Shown: piece by piece, positions 1 to 7,534 of the stretch | Layout: every line of letters begins with the position of its first letter | How positions within the stretch are numbered: the stretch's first letter is position 1 | DNA from: RGIG5681 sp034180345 | GTDB taxonomy: Bacteria > Bacillota_I > Bacilli_A > Erysipelotrichales > Erysipelotrichaceae | Length of the DNA: 21,148 bases | Direction of reading: 5' to 3' | NCBI GenBank assembly: GCA_034180345.1 | Contig: JAXFOQ010000014.1 | Coordinates: 1-21,148, forward strand | Notes under the pieces: generated by a model | The model's database searches: none | What the model was told of the DNA's origin: nothing | The model's input: the letters and a program-made list of their open reading frames with translations, nothing else | Made by a program: the position numbers and the translations under genes

Positions 1-20
1 AGTTTATTACTTTTTTTCAT
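1..20 (-). CDS. Start of an unidentified gene running off the left edge (partial)
   Basis: Reading the minus strand from an ATG at 20-18 gives M-K-K-S-N-K before the window ends. The upstream bases (21-40) hold a purine-rich AAAGGAAAGG stretch at a plausible Shine-Dalgarno distance. A TATAAT lies at 56-61 with a weak TTTCTA at 79-84, 17 bp further upstream. Six codons cannot identify a product. The start is inferred from ATG, ribosome site and promoter only. Confidence 0.4.
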
Positions 21-46
21 ATTTGTTTCCTTTCCTTTATTTATTT

Positions 47-85
47 ATTTCTAGTATTATATAGCCAATATATATAACTAGAAAT
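47..85. promoter_or_regulatory. 39-bp imperfect dyad over the promoter of the left-edge gene (operator candidate)
   Basis: ATTTCTAG (47-54) and CTAGAAAT (78-85) are exact inverted copies. The symmetry continues inwards so that the 17-base arms match at 15 of 17 positions around a 5-base centre (GCCAA, 64-68). The dyad contains the candidate -10 (TATAAT, minus strand, 56-61) and -35 of the left-edge gene. It could be an operator for a dimeric repressor or a weak AT-rich hairpin. No known operator consensus is recognised. Confidence 0.4.
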
Positions 86-153
86 TAAGTTTACTATATA
101 TATATATATCAATAATAATGATTAAAAGGATTGACAAATATTGAATATAATAA

Positions 154-179
154 ATAAGAGATTCTTACGAATCTCTTAT
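154..179 (-). terminator. Terminator hairpin of the PTS operon
   Basis: A perfect 11-bp stem (154-164 with 169-179) encloses a 4-base loop, 28 bp after the EIICB stop. On the minus strand it is followed by an AT-rich TTATTATATT stretch. The tail is not a pure U-run, so termination strength is uncertain. Its place after the last gene of the operon supports the call. Confidence 0.7.
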
Positions 180-206
180 GTTTTATAAGTATATAATCTT
201 AGAATA

Positions 207-1709
207 TTAATCATCAATTCCAAGAATATCATTAATAATATTCTTATATAAAATTGCTTTAGCACCATAGATGGCTTGAATACCATTGCCAACCTCTAAA
301 ACATCAGTAGCCCCAAGTTTTTTAAGTATGTCTTTATCAACTTTTCTAGCATCTTTCAAACTTACACGAAGTCTGGTAATACAAGCATCAACATCCTCAA
401 TATTTTCCTTACCACCCAAGGCATCAATGATTATCAATGAATCTTGTTTTAAAGTTTCCTTAGATTCAAGCTTGATATTTTCTTCACCACTTTCATCTTC
501 ACCACGACCTGGAGTCATAACATTAAATTTCTTAATATAAACCATGAAGATAAAGTAATATATAACACTCCATAAAATACCCACTGGAATAACTAATAAC
601 CAATTTGTTTTAGCGTTACCTTGTAAGATACCAAATAGTGTAAAGTCAATTAAACCACCACTGAAAGTATTACCAATCGAAATATTTAATATATCAGCTA
701 CAAAGAACGAAACACCATCTAAGAAGGCATGAATAACATATAGAATTGGACTTACAAATAAGAACATAAATTCAATTGGTTCAGTAATACCGGTTAAAAT
801 TGAAGTTAGGGCTACACCGAAAAACAAACCCCCAAATTTCTTGCGTTTACTCTTGTCAATCGTATGATACATCGCCAGACATGCACCTGGTAAACCAAAA
901 ATCATTGTCGCAAAACGACCCGCAAAGAATCTAGTCCCATCAGTATATAAACCGATATGATTAGGATTGGCAAGTTGGGCGAAGAAAATCTTTTGAGCAC
1001 CAACCACACTTACACCATTAACCAATTCAACACCACCAAGTTCAGTGTACCAGAACATCGGATAAATCATATGGTGCAGACCAACAGCACCACATAATCG
1101 CATTAAGAAACCATAGAAGAATGTTCCAACAGGTCCTGTTTTGGCAATAAATGAACCGCTAGAAATTAATAAGTTTTGGAAGGGTGGCCAAACCACGAAA
1201 AATGCTGTACCGATAAAAATAGCAACAAAAGAAGTTACAATCGGAACAAAACGCGAACCACCAAAGAAACCTAAGGCTTGTGGAAGTTGGATATTATGAT
1301 ACTTATTATGTAGATAAACAGTAAGCATACCAATAACAACAGCACCAATAACCCCTGTATCAATAGCATTACCTTCTGGATTAAAAATAGCCAATAAAGC
1401 TGTAATGGTTGCAGTCATAACAATATATCCCGTAAAACCAGCTAAGGCTGCTGTACCCTTATCCTTTTTAGCAAGACCGATACACAAACCAATACATAAT
1501 AAGATAGGTAGATTTGCAAAAATCGCACTACCGGCAGCCGACATTACCTTAAATACCCCCTGTAATGCTGGTGCTGCTAGTATTGGATAAGTTGCAACGG
1601 TTGTAGGATTTGAAAGCGCACCCCCAATTCCTAATAATAGACCTGCCGCAGGCAAGATGGCGATAGGTAGCATAAATGCTTTACCTATTTTTTGAAGTAA
1701 TTTAAACAT
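207..1709 (-). CDS. PTS sugar transporter EIICB, glucose/N-acetylglucosamine type
   Basis: A 500-aa membrane permease with a fused phosphotransfer domain, which imports a sugar and phosphorylates it. Residues 1-400 form the IIC domain, with many hydrophobic segments, an RFVPIVTSF stretch (153-161) and the family GITEPIEF motif (307-314), part of the sugar site. A charged linker (about 400-422) leads to the IIB domain (about 424-500), with the phosphorylated Cys443 in DACITRLRV. No IIA domain is fused; a separate glucose-type IIA is the first gene of the same operon. The ATG follows AAAGGAG. It is the last gene of the IIA-antiterminator-nanE-EIICB operon. Glucose, GlcNAc and maltose types cannot be separated by eye. 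The nanE neighbour argues for an amino sugar such as ManNAc (inference). Confidence 0.93.
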   Translation of the reverse strand: MFKLLQKIGKAFMLPIAILPAAGLLLGIGGALSNPTTVATYPILAAPALQGVFKVMSAAGSAIFANLPILLCIGLCIGLAKKDKGTAALAGFTGYIVMTATITALLAIFNPEGNAIDTGVIGAVVIGMLTVYLHNKYHNIQLPQALGFFGGSRFVPIVTSFVAIFIGTAFFVVWPPFQNLLISSGSFIAKTGPVGTFFYGFLMRLCGAVGLHHMIYPMFWYTELGGVELVNGVSVVGAQKIFFAQLANPNHIGLYTDGTRFFAGRFATMIFGLPGACLAMYHTIDKSKRKKFGGLFFGVALTSILTGITEPIEFMFLFVSPILYVIHAFLDGVSFFVADILNISIGNTFSGGLIDFTLFGILQGNAKTNWLLVIPVGILWSVIYYFIFMVYIKKFNVMTPGRGEDESGEENIKLESKETLKQDSLIIIDALGGKENIEDVDACITRLRVSLKDARKVDKDILKKLGATDVLEVGNGIQAIYGAKAILYKNIINDILGIDD

Positions 1710-1726
1710 ATTTTCTAGCTCCTTTC

Positions 1727-2389
1727 TTAAAGTACTTCGATAAATCTTTTCGCAATTTCTAAGGGTCTGGTTATTGCACCACCAACAACAGCACTGAAAA
1801 CTCCTAATGCCATAATATTCTTAAGTTGTTCTGGATAGTGTATCTTACCCTCGGCAATAACTGGAATTTCTAGTTCTTTGACCATCTTAGAAATTAATTC
1901 ATAGTCAGGACCATTGATTTTCTTTGAATACGGTGTATATCCAGCAAGAGTTGAAGATACAACATCCACACCCAAAATTTGGGCATTTAAGGCTTCTTCA
2001 AAAGTCGAACAGTCAGCCATAACTAAAACTTGATGTTGATGAATATAATCAATTAAATCTTTAAGTTTTTCACCATTTGGACGAATACGCTCAGTAGCAT
2101 CTAAGGCAATCATTTCACAACCTGTTGTCAGTAATTCATCTATTTCTTTTTTAGTGGGTGTAATATAAATATCACTATCTGCGTAATTTCGTTTAATAAT
2201 TCCGATAATTGGTAAATCAACCTCTTTTTTAATATCCAAAATATCACTAACACCCTGTGCTCTAATACCAGCAGCACCAGCCATTTTAGCTGCCAGTGCC
2301 ATTTTACCCATCGCCCTAATACCGTATAAGGGTTCACCAGGTAGAGCTTGGCATGAGATAATTAATTTTCCTTTAATTTTTTCTAACAT
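1727..2389 (-). CDS. nanE: N-acetylmannosamine-6-phosphate 2-epimerase
   Basis: Converts ManNAc-6-P to GlcNAc-6-P in the cytoplasm, the step that feeds sialic acid or ManNAc catabolism into amino-sugar metabolism. The sequence begins MLEKIKGKLIISCQALPGEPL and carries the family TIM-barrel features: an early AKMAGAAGIRAQG strand-loop, MIALDATERIRPNG, LVMADCSTFEEA, and a late phosphate-binding VIAEGKIHYPEQ...VVGGAITRP. The 220-aa length is usual for NanE. The open frame extends upstream to 2458, but ATG at 2389 is chosen: AGGAGG at 2398-2403 sits about 8 bases before it, and the preceding gene ends at 2391. No nanA (lyase) or nanK (ManNAc kinase) is in the window, which suggests the ManNAc-6-P comes from the PTS itself. 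Confidence 0.93.
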   Translation of the reverse strand: MLEKIKGKLIISCQALPGEPLYGIRAMGKMALAAKMAGAAGIRAQGVSDILDIKKEVDLPIIGIIKRNYADSDIYITPTKKEIDELLTTGCEMIALDATERIRPNGEKLKDLIDYIHQHQVLVMADCSTFEEALNAQILGVDVVSSTLAGYTPYSKKINGPDYELISKMVKELEIPVIAEGKIHYPEQLKNIMALGVFSAVVGGAITRPLEIAKRFIEVL

Positions 2390-2390
2390 T

Positions 2391-3227
2391 TTATTCCCCT
2401 CCTTTAAAATGAAAAATGTTTTGTAGGTGTATTGCCAGATATACAACTTCCGATTCATCTAATTCAATTAGAAATTCATTACTAATCTTCATCGCAACCT
2501 CTTGGGCAACACGATATGATTCGGTAAATTTTGTCTTAATGACATCGTTTAAGTCATTGTGTAATGAAATATGTTCAATACTTCTTTTAATCGCAAATTT
2601 CAAATGAACAATTAAACGATTTTTTAGAACATCATCATCAACCCTTCCATATTTATCTTCAAGATAATTAACGATTTTAAATACGGTATTAATTATCAAA
2701 GCTGTAGTTGAAACTTTTTCATCATGTAAGGCTGAATGAATATGTAGGGTAATCATACCCACTTCGCTAATTGGTAGATAAATATTTAATTCTTTACTGA
2801 TTTTATCAACCATCTCCAAAGAAAATTGATATTCTTTAGGATAGATAAATTGAAGTTCACTCTCAAAGATATGATTAATTACAATATTGCCTTTAAGGCG
2901 TTTCAAGGAAAAATTCAAATGATCTAATAACGATATATGAACATAGGTATTATATTCTTTACCAAATCTTTTAGTCATTTCACTAATGATCCACTCACTC
3001 ATAATTGACGCATCTTCATGAGTGGTATTAATTAATGATTGGTATTGATTTAATCTTTCACTTTCAAGTAGTGCATACTTATTCTCAATCAACATTTCAT
3101 CTAAGACTTCAAACTGTTTCTTATTAAAACCAATCCCTCGACCAAAAACTATCCATTCTTGATCATTTTCATCTTTCACAATCAACACATTGTGATTTAA
3201 GGGCTTTTCAATTAAATACTTATGCAC
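2391..3227 (-). CDS. BglG/LicT-family transcription antiterminator (CAT-PRD1-PRD2)
   Basis: RNA-binding regulator that stabilises an antiterminator hairpin (RAT) in target leaders, controlled by PTS phosphorylation. The N-terminal CAT domain (about 1-60) has the typical NHNVLIV start and FGRGIGFNKK. Two PTS regulation domains follow. The conserved histidines are at H103 (LLDHLNF), H162 (LHIHSA), H208 (VHLKF) and H267 (AIHLQN), matching the four PRD histidines of the family. The start is GTG at 3227: it overlaps the IIA stop by 8 bp (GTGCATAA) and gives a normal CAT N-terminus. The ribosome site is weak (AGGT), so translation is probably coupled to IIA. It most likely controls its own operon through the RAT-like element at 3724-3750. 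LicT, GlcT and GlcNAc-responsive subtypes cannot be separated by eye. Confidence 0.92.
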   Translation of the reverse strand: MHKYLIEKPLNHNVLIVKDENDQEWIVFGRGIGFNKKQFEVLDEMLIENKYALLESERLNQYQSLINTTHEDASIMSEWIISEMTKRFGKEYNTYVHISLLDHLNFSLKRLKGNIVINHIFESELQFIYPKEYQFSLEMVDKISKELNIYLPISEVGMITLHIHSALHDEKVSTTALIINTVFKIVNYLEDKYGRVDDDVLKNRLIVHLKFAIKRSIEHISLHNDLNDVIKTKFTESYRVAQEVAMKISNEFLIELDESEVVYLAIHLQNIFHFKGGE

Positions 3228-3678
3228 ATTTACCTACAATTACTTCATTATCAACTTCATTAATTTTATTTAAAACAGTTTTTTTAGCTTGAGTAATAAC
3301 CATAATCACATCATTTTGAAAACCTTTTTCCCTAATTAAATCAAAATCAACTTCCATTAAAAGATCCCCTCTTTTAATTTTTTGGCCCTCCTTAATCAAA
3401 AGTTTAAAACCCTCACCCTGTAATTTCACAGTATCAATACCGATATGAATTAATATCTCGATGTCATTATATTTAATACCCACCGCATGCAAGGTTGGAA
3501 ATACCATTGTAATTTCACCATCAATCGGAGCGTAAATTTTATTATCTTGAGGCACAAAAGCCAAGGTTGTCCCCATAAGTCCTTTAGAAAATACCGGATC
3601 ATCAATAGCTGTCAATTCTTTAGTAACGCCCTTAATAGGGCTATAAATATTGGTCATCTTATTAAAAATATTAAACAT
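3220..3678 (-). CDS. PTS glucose-type EIIA component
   Basis: A 152-aa soluble phosphocarrier that takes phosphate from HPr and passes it to the IIB domain of EIICB. It shows the Crr-type core: YSPIKGV near the start, FSKGLMGTTLAF, APIDGEI, then FPTLHAVGI with H64 and ILIHIGIDTVKLQGEG with H78, the phosphorylated histidine (equivalent to His90 of E. coli IIA-Glc). The ATG at 3678 follows AAGGAGGA. It is the first gene of the PTS operon, behind a leader with a conditional terminator. It overlaps the antiterminator gene by 8 bp. A free IIA encoded with its own EIICB suggests a dedicated donor, although glucose-type IIA proteins often serve several permeases. Confidence 0.93.
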   Translation of the reverse strand: MFNIFNKMTNIYSPIKGVTKELTAIDDPVFSKGLMGTTLAFVPQDNKIYAPIDGEITMVFPTLHAVGIKYNDIEILIHIGIDTVKLQGEGFKLLIKEGQKIKRGDLLMEVDFDLIREKGFQNDVIMVITQAKKTVLNKINEVDNEVIVGKCA

Positions 3679-3690
3679 TCTTCCTCCTTA

Positions 3691-3728
3691 AAAATATAAA
3701 AAGCCCACCAAAAAATCTTGATGGGCTT
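3691..3728 (-). terminator. Conditional (attenuator) terminator in the PTS operon leader
   Basis: On the minus strand AAGCCCATCAA pairs with TTGGTGGGCTT (one U-G pair) around a short GATTTT loop, followed by a T-rich tail running to the ribosome site. It lies between the promoter and the first gene, so it must be read through for expression. Its 5' arm shares bases 3724-3728 with the RAT-like element, the arrangement expected for BglG/LicT antitermination. Confidence 0.85.
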
Positions 3729-3750
3729 ATGCTCTTGCGATAACACGCCT
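3724..3750 (-). promoter_or_regulatory. RAT-like ribonucleic antiterminator element
   Basis: The minus-strand transcript from 3750 to 3724 starts AGGCGTGTTA and ends GCATAAGCC. This resembles the RAT layout: GG...TGTTA on the left, G-C-rich apex, ...CC on the right. The 3' end overlaps the terminator stem, so the two hairpins exclude each other. The antiterminator encoded two genes on is the probable ligand. The match to a specific RAT subclass is by eye only. Confidence 0.7.
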
Positions 3751-3759
3751 CTTACTAAG

Positions 3760-3788
3760 AGTATAAACAAGTTAAGCGATTATTTCAA
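3760..3788 (-). promoter_or_regulatory. Promoter of the PTS operon
   Basis: On the minus strand TTGAAA (3783-3788), a 17-bp spacer and TATACT (3760-3765) form a good sigma-A type promoter. Transcription would start near 3753, just before the RAT-like element, giving a leader of about 75 nt. A perfect 13-bp palindrome CTCTTACTAAGAG (3749-3761) overlaps the -10 edge and start site. Confidence 0.75.
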
Positions 3789-3846
3789 TCACTAATGATT
3801 AAAAAATTAATAAATTCTAATAAAAATATCTTGTAATACCTTAAAT

Positions 3847-3875
3847 AAAGATTAAATTATTCTATTTTAATCTTT
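3847..3875 (-). terminator. Weak AT-only hairpin after the broken acyltransferase gene
   Basis: AAAGATTAAA (3847-3856) and TTTAATCTTT (3866-3875) form a 10-bp AT-rich stem with a 9-base loop, about 30 bp after the acyltransferase stop. There is no clear U-tail, so this is only a possible terminator. The rest of 3789-3906 shows no gene. Confidence 0.3.
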
Positions 3876-3906
3876 TTAAATAAGACCAGACATAATAATC
3901 ACTTTT

Positions 3907-4920
3907 TTATTTATACCAATAATTTAAAACATTAATTTTTTTCTTAACTATATTTTTAATCTTCAAATATAAATAAGCCAATGCCATCGAAGTTATTGTT
4001 GTGATTAAAAATGAATCTAATCCAAATGTTTTATTATTATAGATAATTTTATAATATATACTCCATACATACATATGAATTAGATATATGATTATGCTCA
4101 TATTCCTAAGCATTGGATAAATACCATTGTCTTTTAAATGGATGTTTTCAATTAGGCCAAAGAAACCTACTGATGAGATAATAATTAATAAAGAATGGAT
4201 ACTGGCACCAACAATAAAAAAATTTGATATAAAAGCACCACTAAACAATAATAAATTCATTGATGGTTTTAAGGGTCTATGAGCTAAATACATTCCCAGT
4301 GGAATATATATCATATCCTTGAAAATTCTACCATTATAAATGGTATTACTAATTAATTTTTGCGCTAATAACAAAGCCTTCATATTCATTCTAAGTGCAA
4401 CGAGCCAATCAATACTTATTGAGATAATGGAAAATACCAAACACATAATAATCAGTACTTTAAGATTAACCCTCTTATTTATGAAAAAAATAATTATTAT
4501 TAATGAATAGATGGTTGATAGTAGATACCATAAATGCCATGAATTATATTGTTCGCCGATATAAAACAAGCCTTGAAAATATGATGATAATATTTTATTA
4601 AAACTCCATCCAACTTTAACACTATGATGAATTGATAAGGGTGTATATATCAACATCCAAGTAAGATATAATTTTAAAATCTTTATCATATGTTTTTTTT
4701 AATATGGATATATCTTTTTCAAGGTAGGGAAAGTTCAATTTTTTTGATAATAAATATCCTGATGATATAAAGAAAAAAGGTACAGCCATTGATACAAGAT
4801 TATTATATATATAATTAATATCGATATTATTGTAATTAATGGGTTGGTATGTATGGCAATCACTGCAATAGCCATAATAAACTTTACTAAATCAATACTA
4901 TGATATTGTCTGCCCTTCAT
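3907..4920 (-). pseudogene. Acyltransferase-3 family membrane protein, two compensating frameshifts
   Basis: Members of this family move acyl groups onto cell-surface glycans or lipids with a multi-helix membrane domain. The reading frame is split. The first part (from ATG 4920; GGAGG lies 8 bases before it) gives the typical SIDLVKFIMAIAVIAIHTNPL with the family histidine, then runs into a stop at 4735. Between about 4850 and 4700 a different frame encodes the family-like MAVPFFFISSGYLLSKK. From about 4692 the first frame resumes and encodes the rest, including WHLWYLLS and several membrane segments, to the stop at 3907. The second shift lies at a run of eight A (minus strand, 4700-4693), with one extra base relative to a continuous frame. 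The gene keeps a good promoter. It could be a recent pseudogene, a phase-variable gene or a sequencing error. The substrate is unknown. Confidence 0.8.
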
Positions 4921-4946
4921 CAATAAATCCTCCACTAAGCTAGTGT

Positions 4947-4975
4947 ATTCTACTATAGTTTGTGCGTTATGTAAA
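4947..4975 (-). promoter_or_regulatory. Promoter of the acyltransferase gene
   Basis: On the minus strand TTTACA (4970-4975), a 17-bp spacer and TAGAAT (4947-4952) form a good sigma-A type promoter. It lies directly after the ftsH terminator, so the broken gene would have been its own transcription unit. Confidence 0.65.
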
Positions 4976-4977
4976 TA

Positions 4978-5001
4978 AAAGAACAGGACAGCCTGTTCTT
5001 T
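4978..5001 (-). terminator. Terminator of the ychF-tilS-hpt-ftsH operon
   Basis: A perfect 10-bp stem, AAAGAACAGG with CCTGTTCTTT around a 4-base loop, lies 22 bp after the ftsH stop. It is followed on the minus strand by TTATTTA. The stem is the most GC-rich hairpin in the region. Confidence 0.85.
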
Positions 5002-5023
5002 AATTATTTTTAAAGCTTTTTAT

Positions 5024-6952
5024 TTAAGCTTTAATATCTTCATCGTTATTTGTTTCAACTTCAATCATTTCAGTTTTTTGATTAGTCATAGCTTCAACTT
5101 CTTCATTGGTTAAAATACGATCATCTACCAGTTGCATCTTCTTATCATATAAACCTTTAATTTCTTCAGCAGTTAAAGTTTCAACATTCATTAAGGCTTC
5201 AGCAATTCTAATCAAGTCATCACGATGTGCTGAAATAATTTCTTTAGCCTTACCATAACATTCATTGATAATCTTACGAACTTCTTGATCAATTTCAAAG
5301 GCTACCTGACCTGATACATTTGAACCTTGAGTATAATCACGACCTAAGAATACATTATGTGATCCATGATCATATTGAATCGGACCAAGGTCGCTCATGC
5401 CATATAGAGTTACCATATCTCTGGCAATTCTTGTAGCATTTTCAAAGTCATTAATCGCTCCTGTTGTAACATCATCGAAGAATAATTCTTCAGCTACCCG
5501 ACCACCCATATATGAAATAATGGTTTCTTTTAAATCGTTTTTAGTATTTAACATTTTTTCATCTTTGGGAGTCATTAAGTTATAACCACCAGCCTGTCCT
5601 CTAGGAATGATGGTAACTTTTTGAACAATGGTACCATGTTCAAGATTTAGACCCACAATAGCATGGCCCGACTCATGATAGGCTACTAATTTTTTAGTTT
5701 TTTCATCATACTTACGCGATTTTTTGGCAGGACCCATCATGACACGGTCAATAGCCTCATCAATATGTGGAGTTTCAATAATTGTCTTATGATCTCTAAC
5801 CGCAAGGATTGCTGCCTCATTTAAAACATTCTCAAGATCAGCACCACTAAAGCCTGGTGTACGATTTGCAAGAGCAGTCAAATCAACACTTTCATGAATA
5901 TTCTTATTACGGGCATGAACTTTTAAAATTGCTTCACGACCGCGTTTATCTGGTAAAGAAACGGTAATTTGACGATCAAATCTTCCTGGTCTTAATAGGG
6001 CAGGATCTAAGACATCAGGTCTATTGGTAGCGGCAATAATAACAATACCTGTATTATCACCAATACCATCCATTTCAACCAACATTTGGTTAAGTGTTTG
6101 TTCACGCTCATCATGGCCACCACCAAGTCCAGCACCCCGTTGCCTACCAACGGCATCAATTTCATCAATGAAGATGATACAAGGAACATTTTCCTTGGCC
6201 TTTTGAAACATTTTACGAACTCTGCTGGCACCAACACCGACAAACATTTCGACAAAGTCTGAACCACTGATACTATAAAATGGCACATTAGCCTCGCCTG
6301 CTACCGCCTTGGCAAGTAGGGTCTTACCAGTACCAGGATTACCAACCATTAAAACACCCTTAGGAATGCGGGCTCCCATTTGTGCAAATTTTTTGGGTGA
6401 TCTTAAATATTCAATAAGTTCAGTCATTTCTTCTTTTTCTTCATCACAACCTGCAATATCCGCAAATCTAACCTTGATATTGCCTTCAAGACGAGCTTTA
6501 GATTCACCAAATTCAAAGGCTTGACGATTACCGCCATTGGCATTAAAACTCTTAAATAAATAAAAGCCCATTCCCAACATTAAAATAATCGGCAATAAAT
6601 TAACTAAGACATCCAAAAAGACATTGCGTTGATCAGCATCGCTCACAAGTACTTTTGAAGCTGTTAATTTTCCTAAAATTTCATTAACTTTAATTGAATT
6701 ATTAGGAATAACCGTTTTAAAATTAGCCTCTTTGCCATCTTTAGTGTATTTACCACTAATAGAAATAATATTTTTAGATACACTGACATTGGCTTCTTTA
6801 ATGGCTTTATTTTCTAAAGTTTTATTAAAGGTATCATAAGTCATTACTGTTGTATTATTGTTATAGGGATTGTTGAAAAACATCGCAACAATCAAACTAA
6901 TAACCATTAAATACGGAAGATAATGAGATATTTTAACTTTTCTTTTTTTCAT
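5024..6952 (-). CDS. ftsH: ATP-dependent zinc metalloprotease FtsH
   Basis: Membrane-anchored AAA+ protease that degrades misfolded membrane proteins and short-lived regulators. Counting from the TTG codon at 6955, two membrane segments (about 12-27 and 114-134) flank an extracytoplasmic domain. The AAA module has Walker A GNPGTGKT (205-212), pore loop FVGVG (238-242), Walker B IIFIDEIDA (260-268) and the second region of homology ATNRPDVLDPALLRPGRFDR. The protease has the zinc motif HESGH (427-431) and a downstream TGAINDFENAT region with the third ligand. ATG at 6952 is preferred over TTG at 6955: AGGAG lies 9 bases before it. Length (about 642 aa) is normal. The second Walker A residue is Asn where FtsH usually has Pro. 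It is the last gene of the operon after hpt. Confidence 0.97.
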   Translation of the reverse strand: MKKRKVKISHYLPYLMVISLIVAMFFNNPYNNNTTVMTYDTFNKTLENKAIKEANVSVSKNIISISGKYTKDGKEANFKTVIPNNSIKVNEILGKLTASKVLVSDADQRNVFLDVLVNLLPIILMLGMGFYLFKSFNANGGNRQAFEFGESKARLEGNIKVRFADIAGCDEEKEEMTELIEYLRSPKKFAQMGARIPKGVLMVGNPGTGKTLLAKAVAGEANVPFYSISGSDFVEMFVGVGASRVRKMFQKAKENVPCIIFIDEIDAVGRQRGAGLGGGHDEREQTLNQMLVEMDGIGDNTGIVIIAATNRPDVLDPALLRPGRFDRQITVSLPDKRGREAILKVHARNKNIHESVDLTALANRTPGFSGADLENVLNEAAILAVRDHKTIIETPHIDEAIDRVMMGPAKKSRKYDEKTKKLVAYHESGHAIVGLNLEHGTIVQKVTIIPRGQAGGYNLMTPKDEKMLNTKNDLKETIISYMGGRVAEELFFDDVTTGAINDFENATRIARDMVTLYGMSDLGPIQYDHGSHNVFLGRDYTQGSNVSGQVAFEIDQEVRKIINECYGKAKEIISAHRDDLIRIAEALMNVETLTAEEIKGLYDKKMQLVDDRILTNEEVEAMTNQKTEMIEVETNNDEDIKA

Positions 6953-6969
6953 CAATTAAAACTCCTTTT

Positions 6970-7506
6970 TTATTTATATACATCGCTTTTCAATACACCA
7001 ACATATGGTAATTGACGATATTTCTCGTTATAATCAAGTCCAAAACCAACCACAAATTCATTAGGGATTTCAAAACCGACATAATCAGCTTCAAGATCAA
7101 TTTCACGACGGTCAGCCTTATTTAATAGTGATGCTACCTTAACTGTCTTAGCACCCTTATCAAGCATAAGTTTAATTACTTTAAACAAGGTGTGTCCAGT
7201 ATCGACAATATCCTCAACAATCACAACATCCTTACCAGAAATATCACGATCTAAATCTTTAATAATCTTAACATTATGTGTTGTTTCAGTGCCATCATAG
7301 CTACTTACAGCCATAAAATCAACACTCATATCATCAATTTCACAATATTTAATCAGTTCAGCAATAAATGGGATTGAACCCTTTAATAATGCGACAAAAA
7401 TTGGTGCCTTACCCTGATAATCTTTAGAAATTTCGCGACCCATTTCGATCGAACGTTCACGAATTTGTTGTTCAGTAATCAAAATTTTTTCAAGATCCTT
7501 ATGCAT
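6970..7506 (-). CDS. hpt: Hypoxanthine phosphoribosyltransferase
   Basis: Purine salvage enzyme that joins hypoxanthine or guanine to PRPP to give IMP or GMP. The 178-aa protein has the PRPP-binding loop VVIVEDIVDTGHTL (94-107), an early ALLKGSIPF loop and the C-terminal VGFEIPNEFVVGFGLDYNEKYRQLPYVG segment that binds the purine. The ATG at 7506 follows AAGGAG. It lies between tilS and ftsH, the classic tilS-hpt-ftsH order of low-GC Gram-positives, with 28 bp to tilS and 17 bp to the ftsH ATG. Transcription most likely starts ahead of ychF. Confidence 0.96.
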   Translation of the reverse strand: MHKDLEKILITEQQIRERSIEMGREISKDYQGKAPIFVALLKGSIPFIAELIKYCEIDDMSVDFMAVSSYDGTETTHNVKIIKDLDRDISGKDVVIVEDIVDTGHTLFKVIKLMLDKGAKTVKVASLLNKADRREIDLEADYVGFEIPNEFVVGFGLDYNEKYRQLPYVGVLKSDVYK

Positions 7507-7534
7507 ATTACTCTCCTTGATCCTTTAAATAATA

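Noticed and set aside
93..109. TA dinucleotide run as a possible repeat element
   Set aside because: A short simple-sequence tract in AT-rich intergenic DNA; no unit structure or second copy that would make it an element.
131..151. Plus-strand TTGACA (131-136) and TATAAT (146-151)
   Set aside because: The hexamers are only 9 bp apart, far from the 16-18 bp needed, and no plus-strand gene follows.
286..540. Plus-strand open frame inside the EIICB gene
   Set aside because: Antisense to a well-supported PTS IIB domain, with no ribosome site or family likeness; a shadow frame. The same holds for the other frames antisense to ychF, ftsH, tdk and prfA.
4735..4935. A separate 66-aa gene starting with GTG at 4935
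   Set aside because: The sequence is the N-terminus of the acyltransferase. GGAGG fits ATG 4920, and the run after about 4850 is out-of-frame sequence, so it is not an independent small gene.
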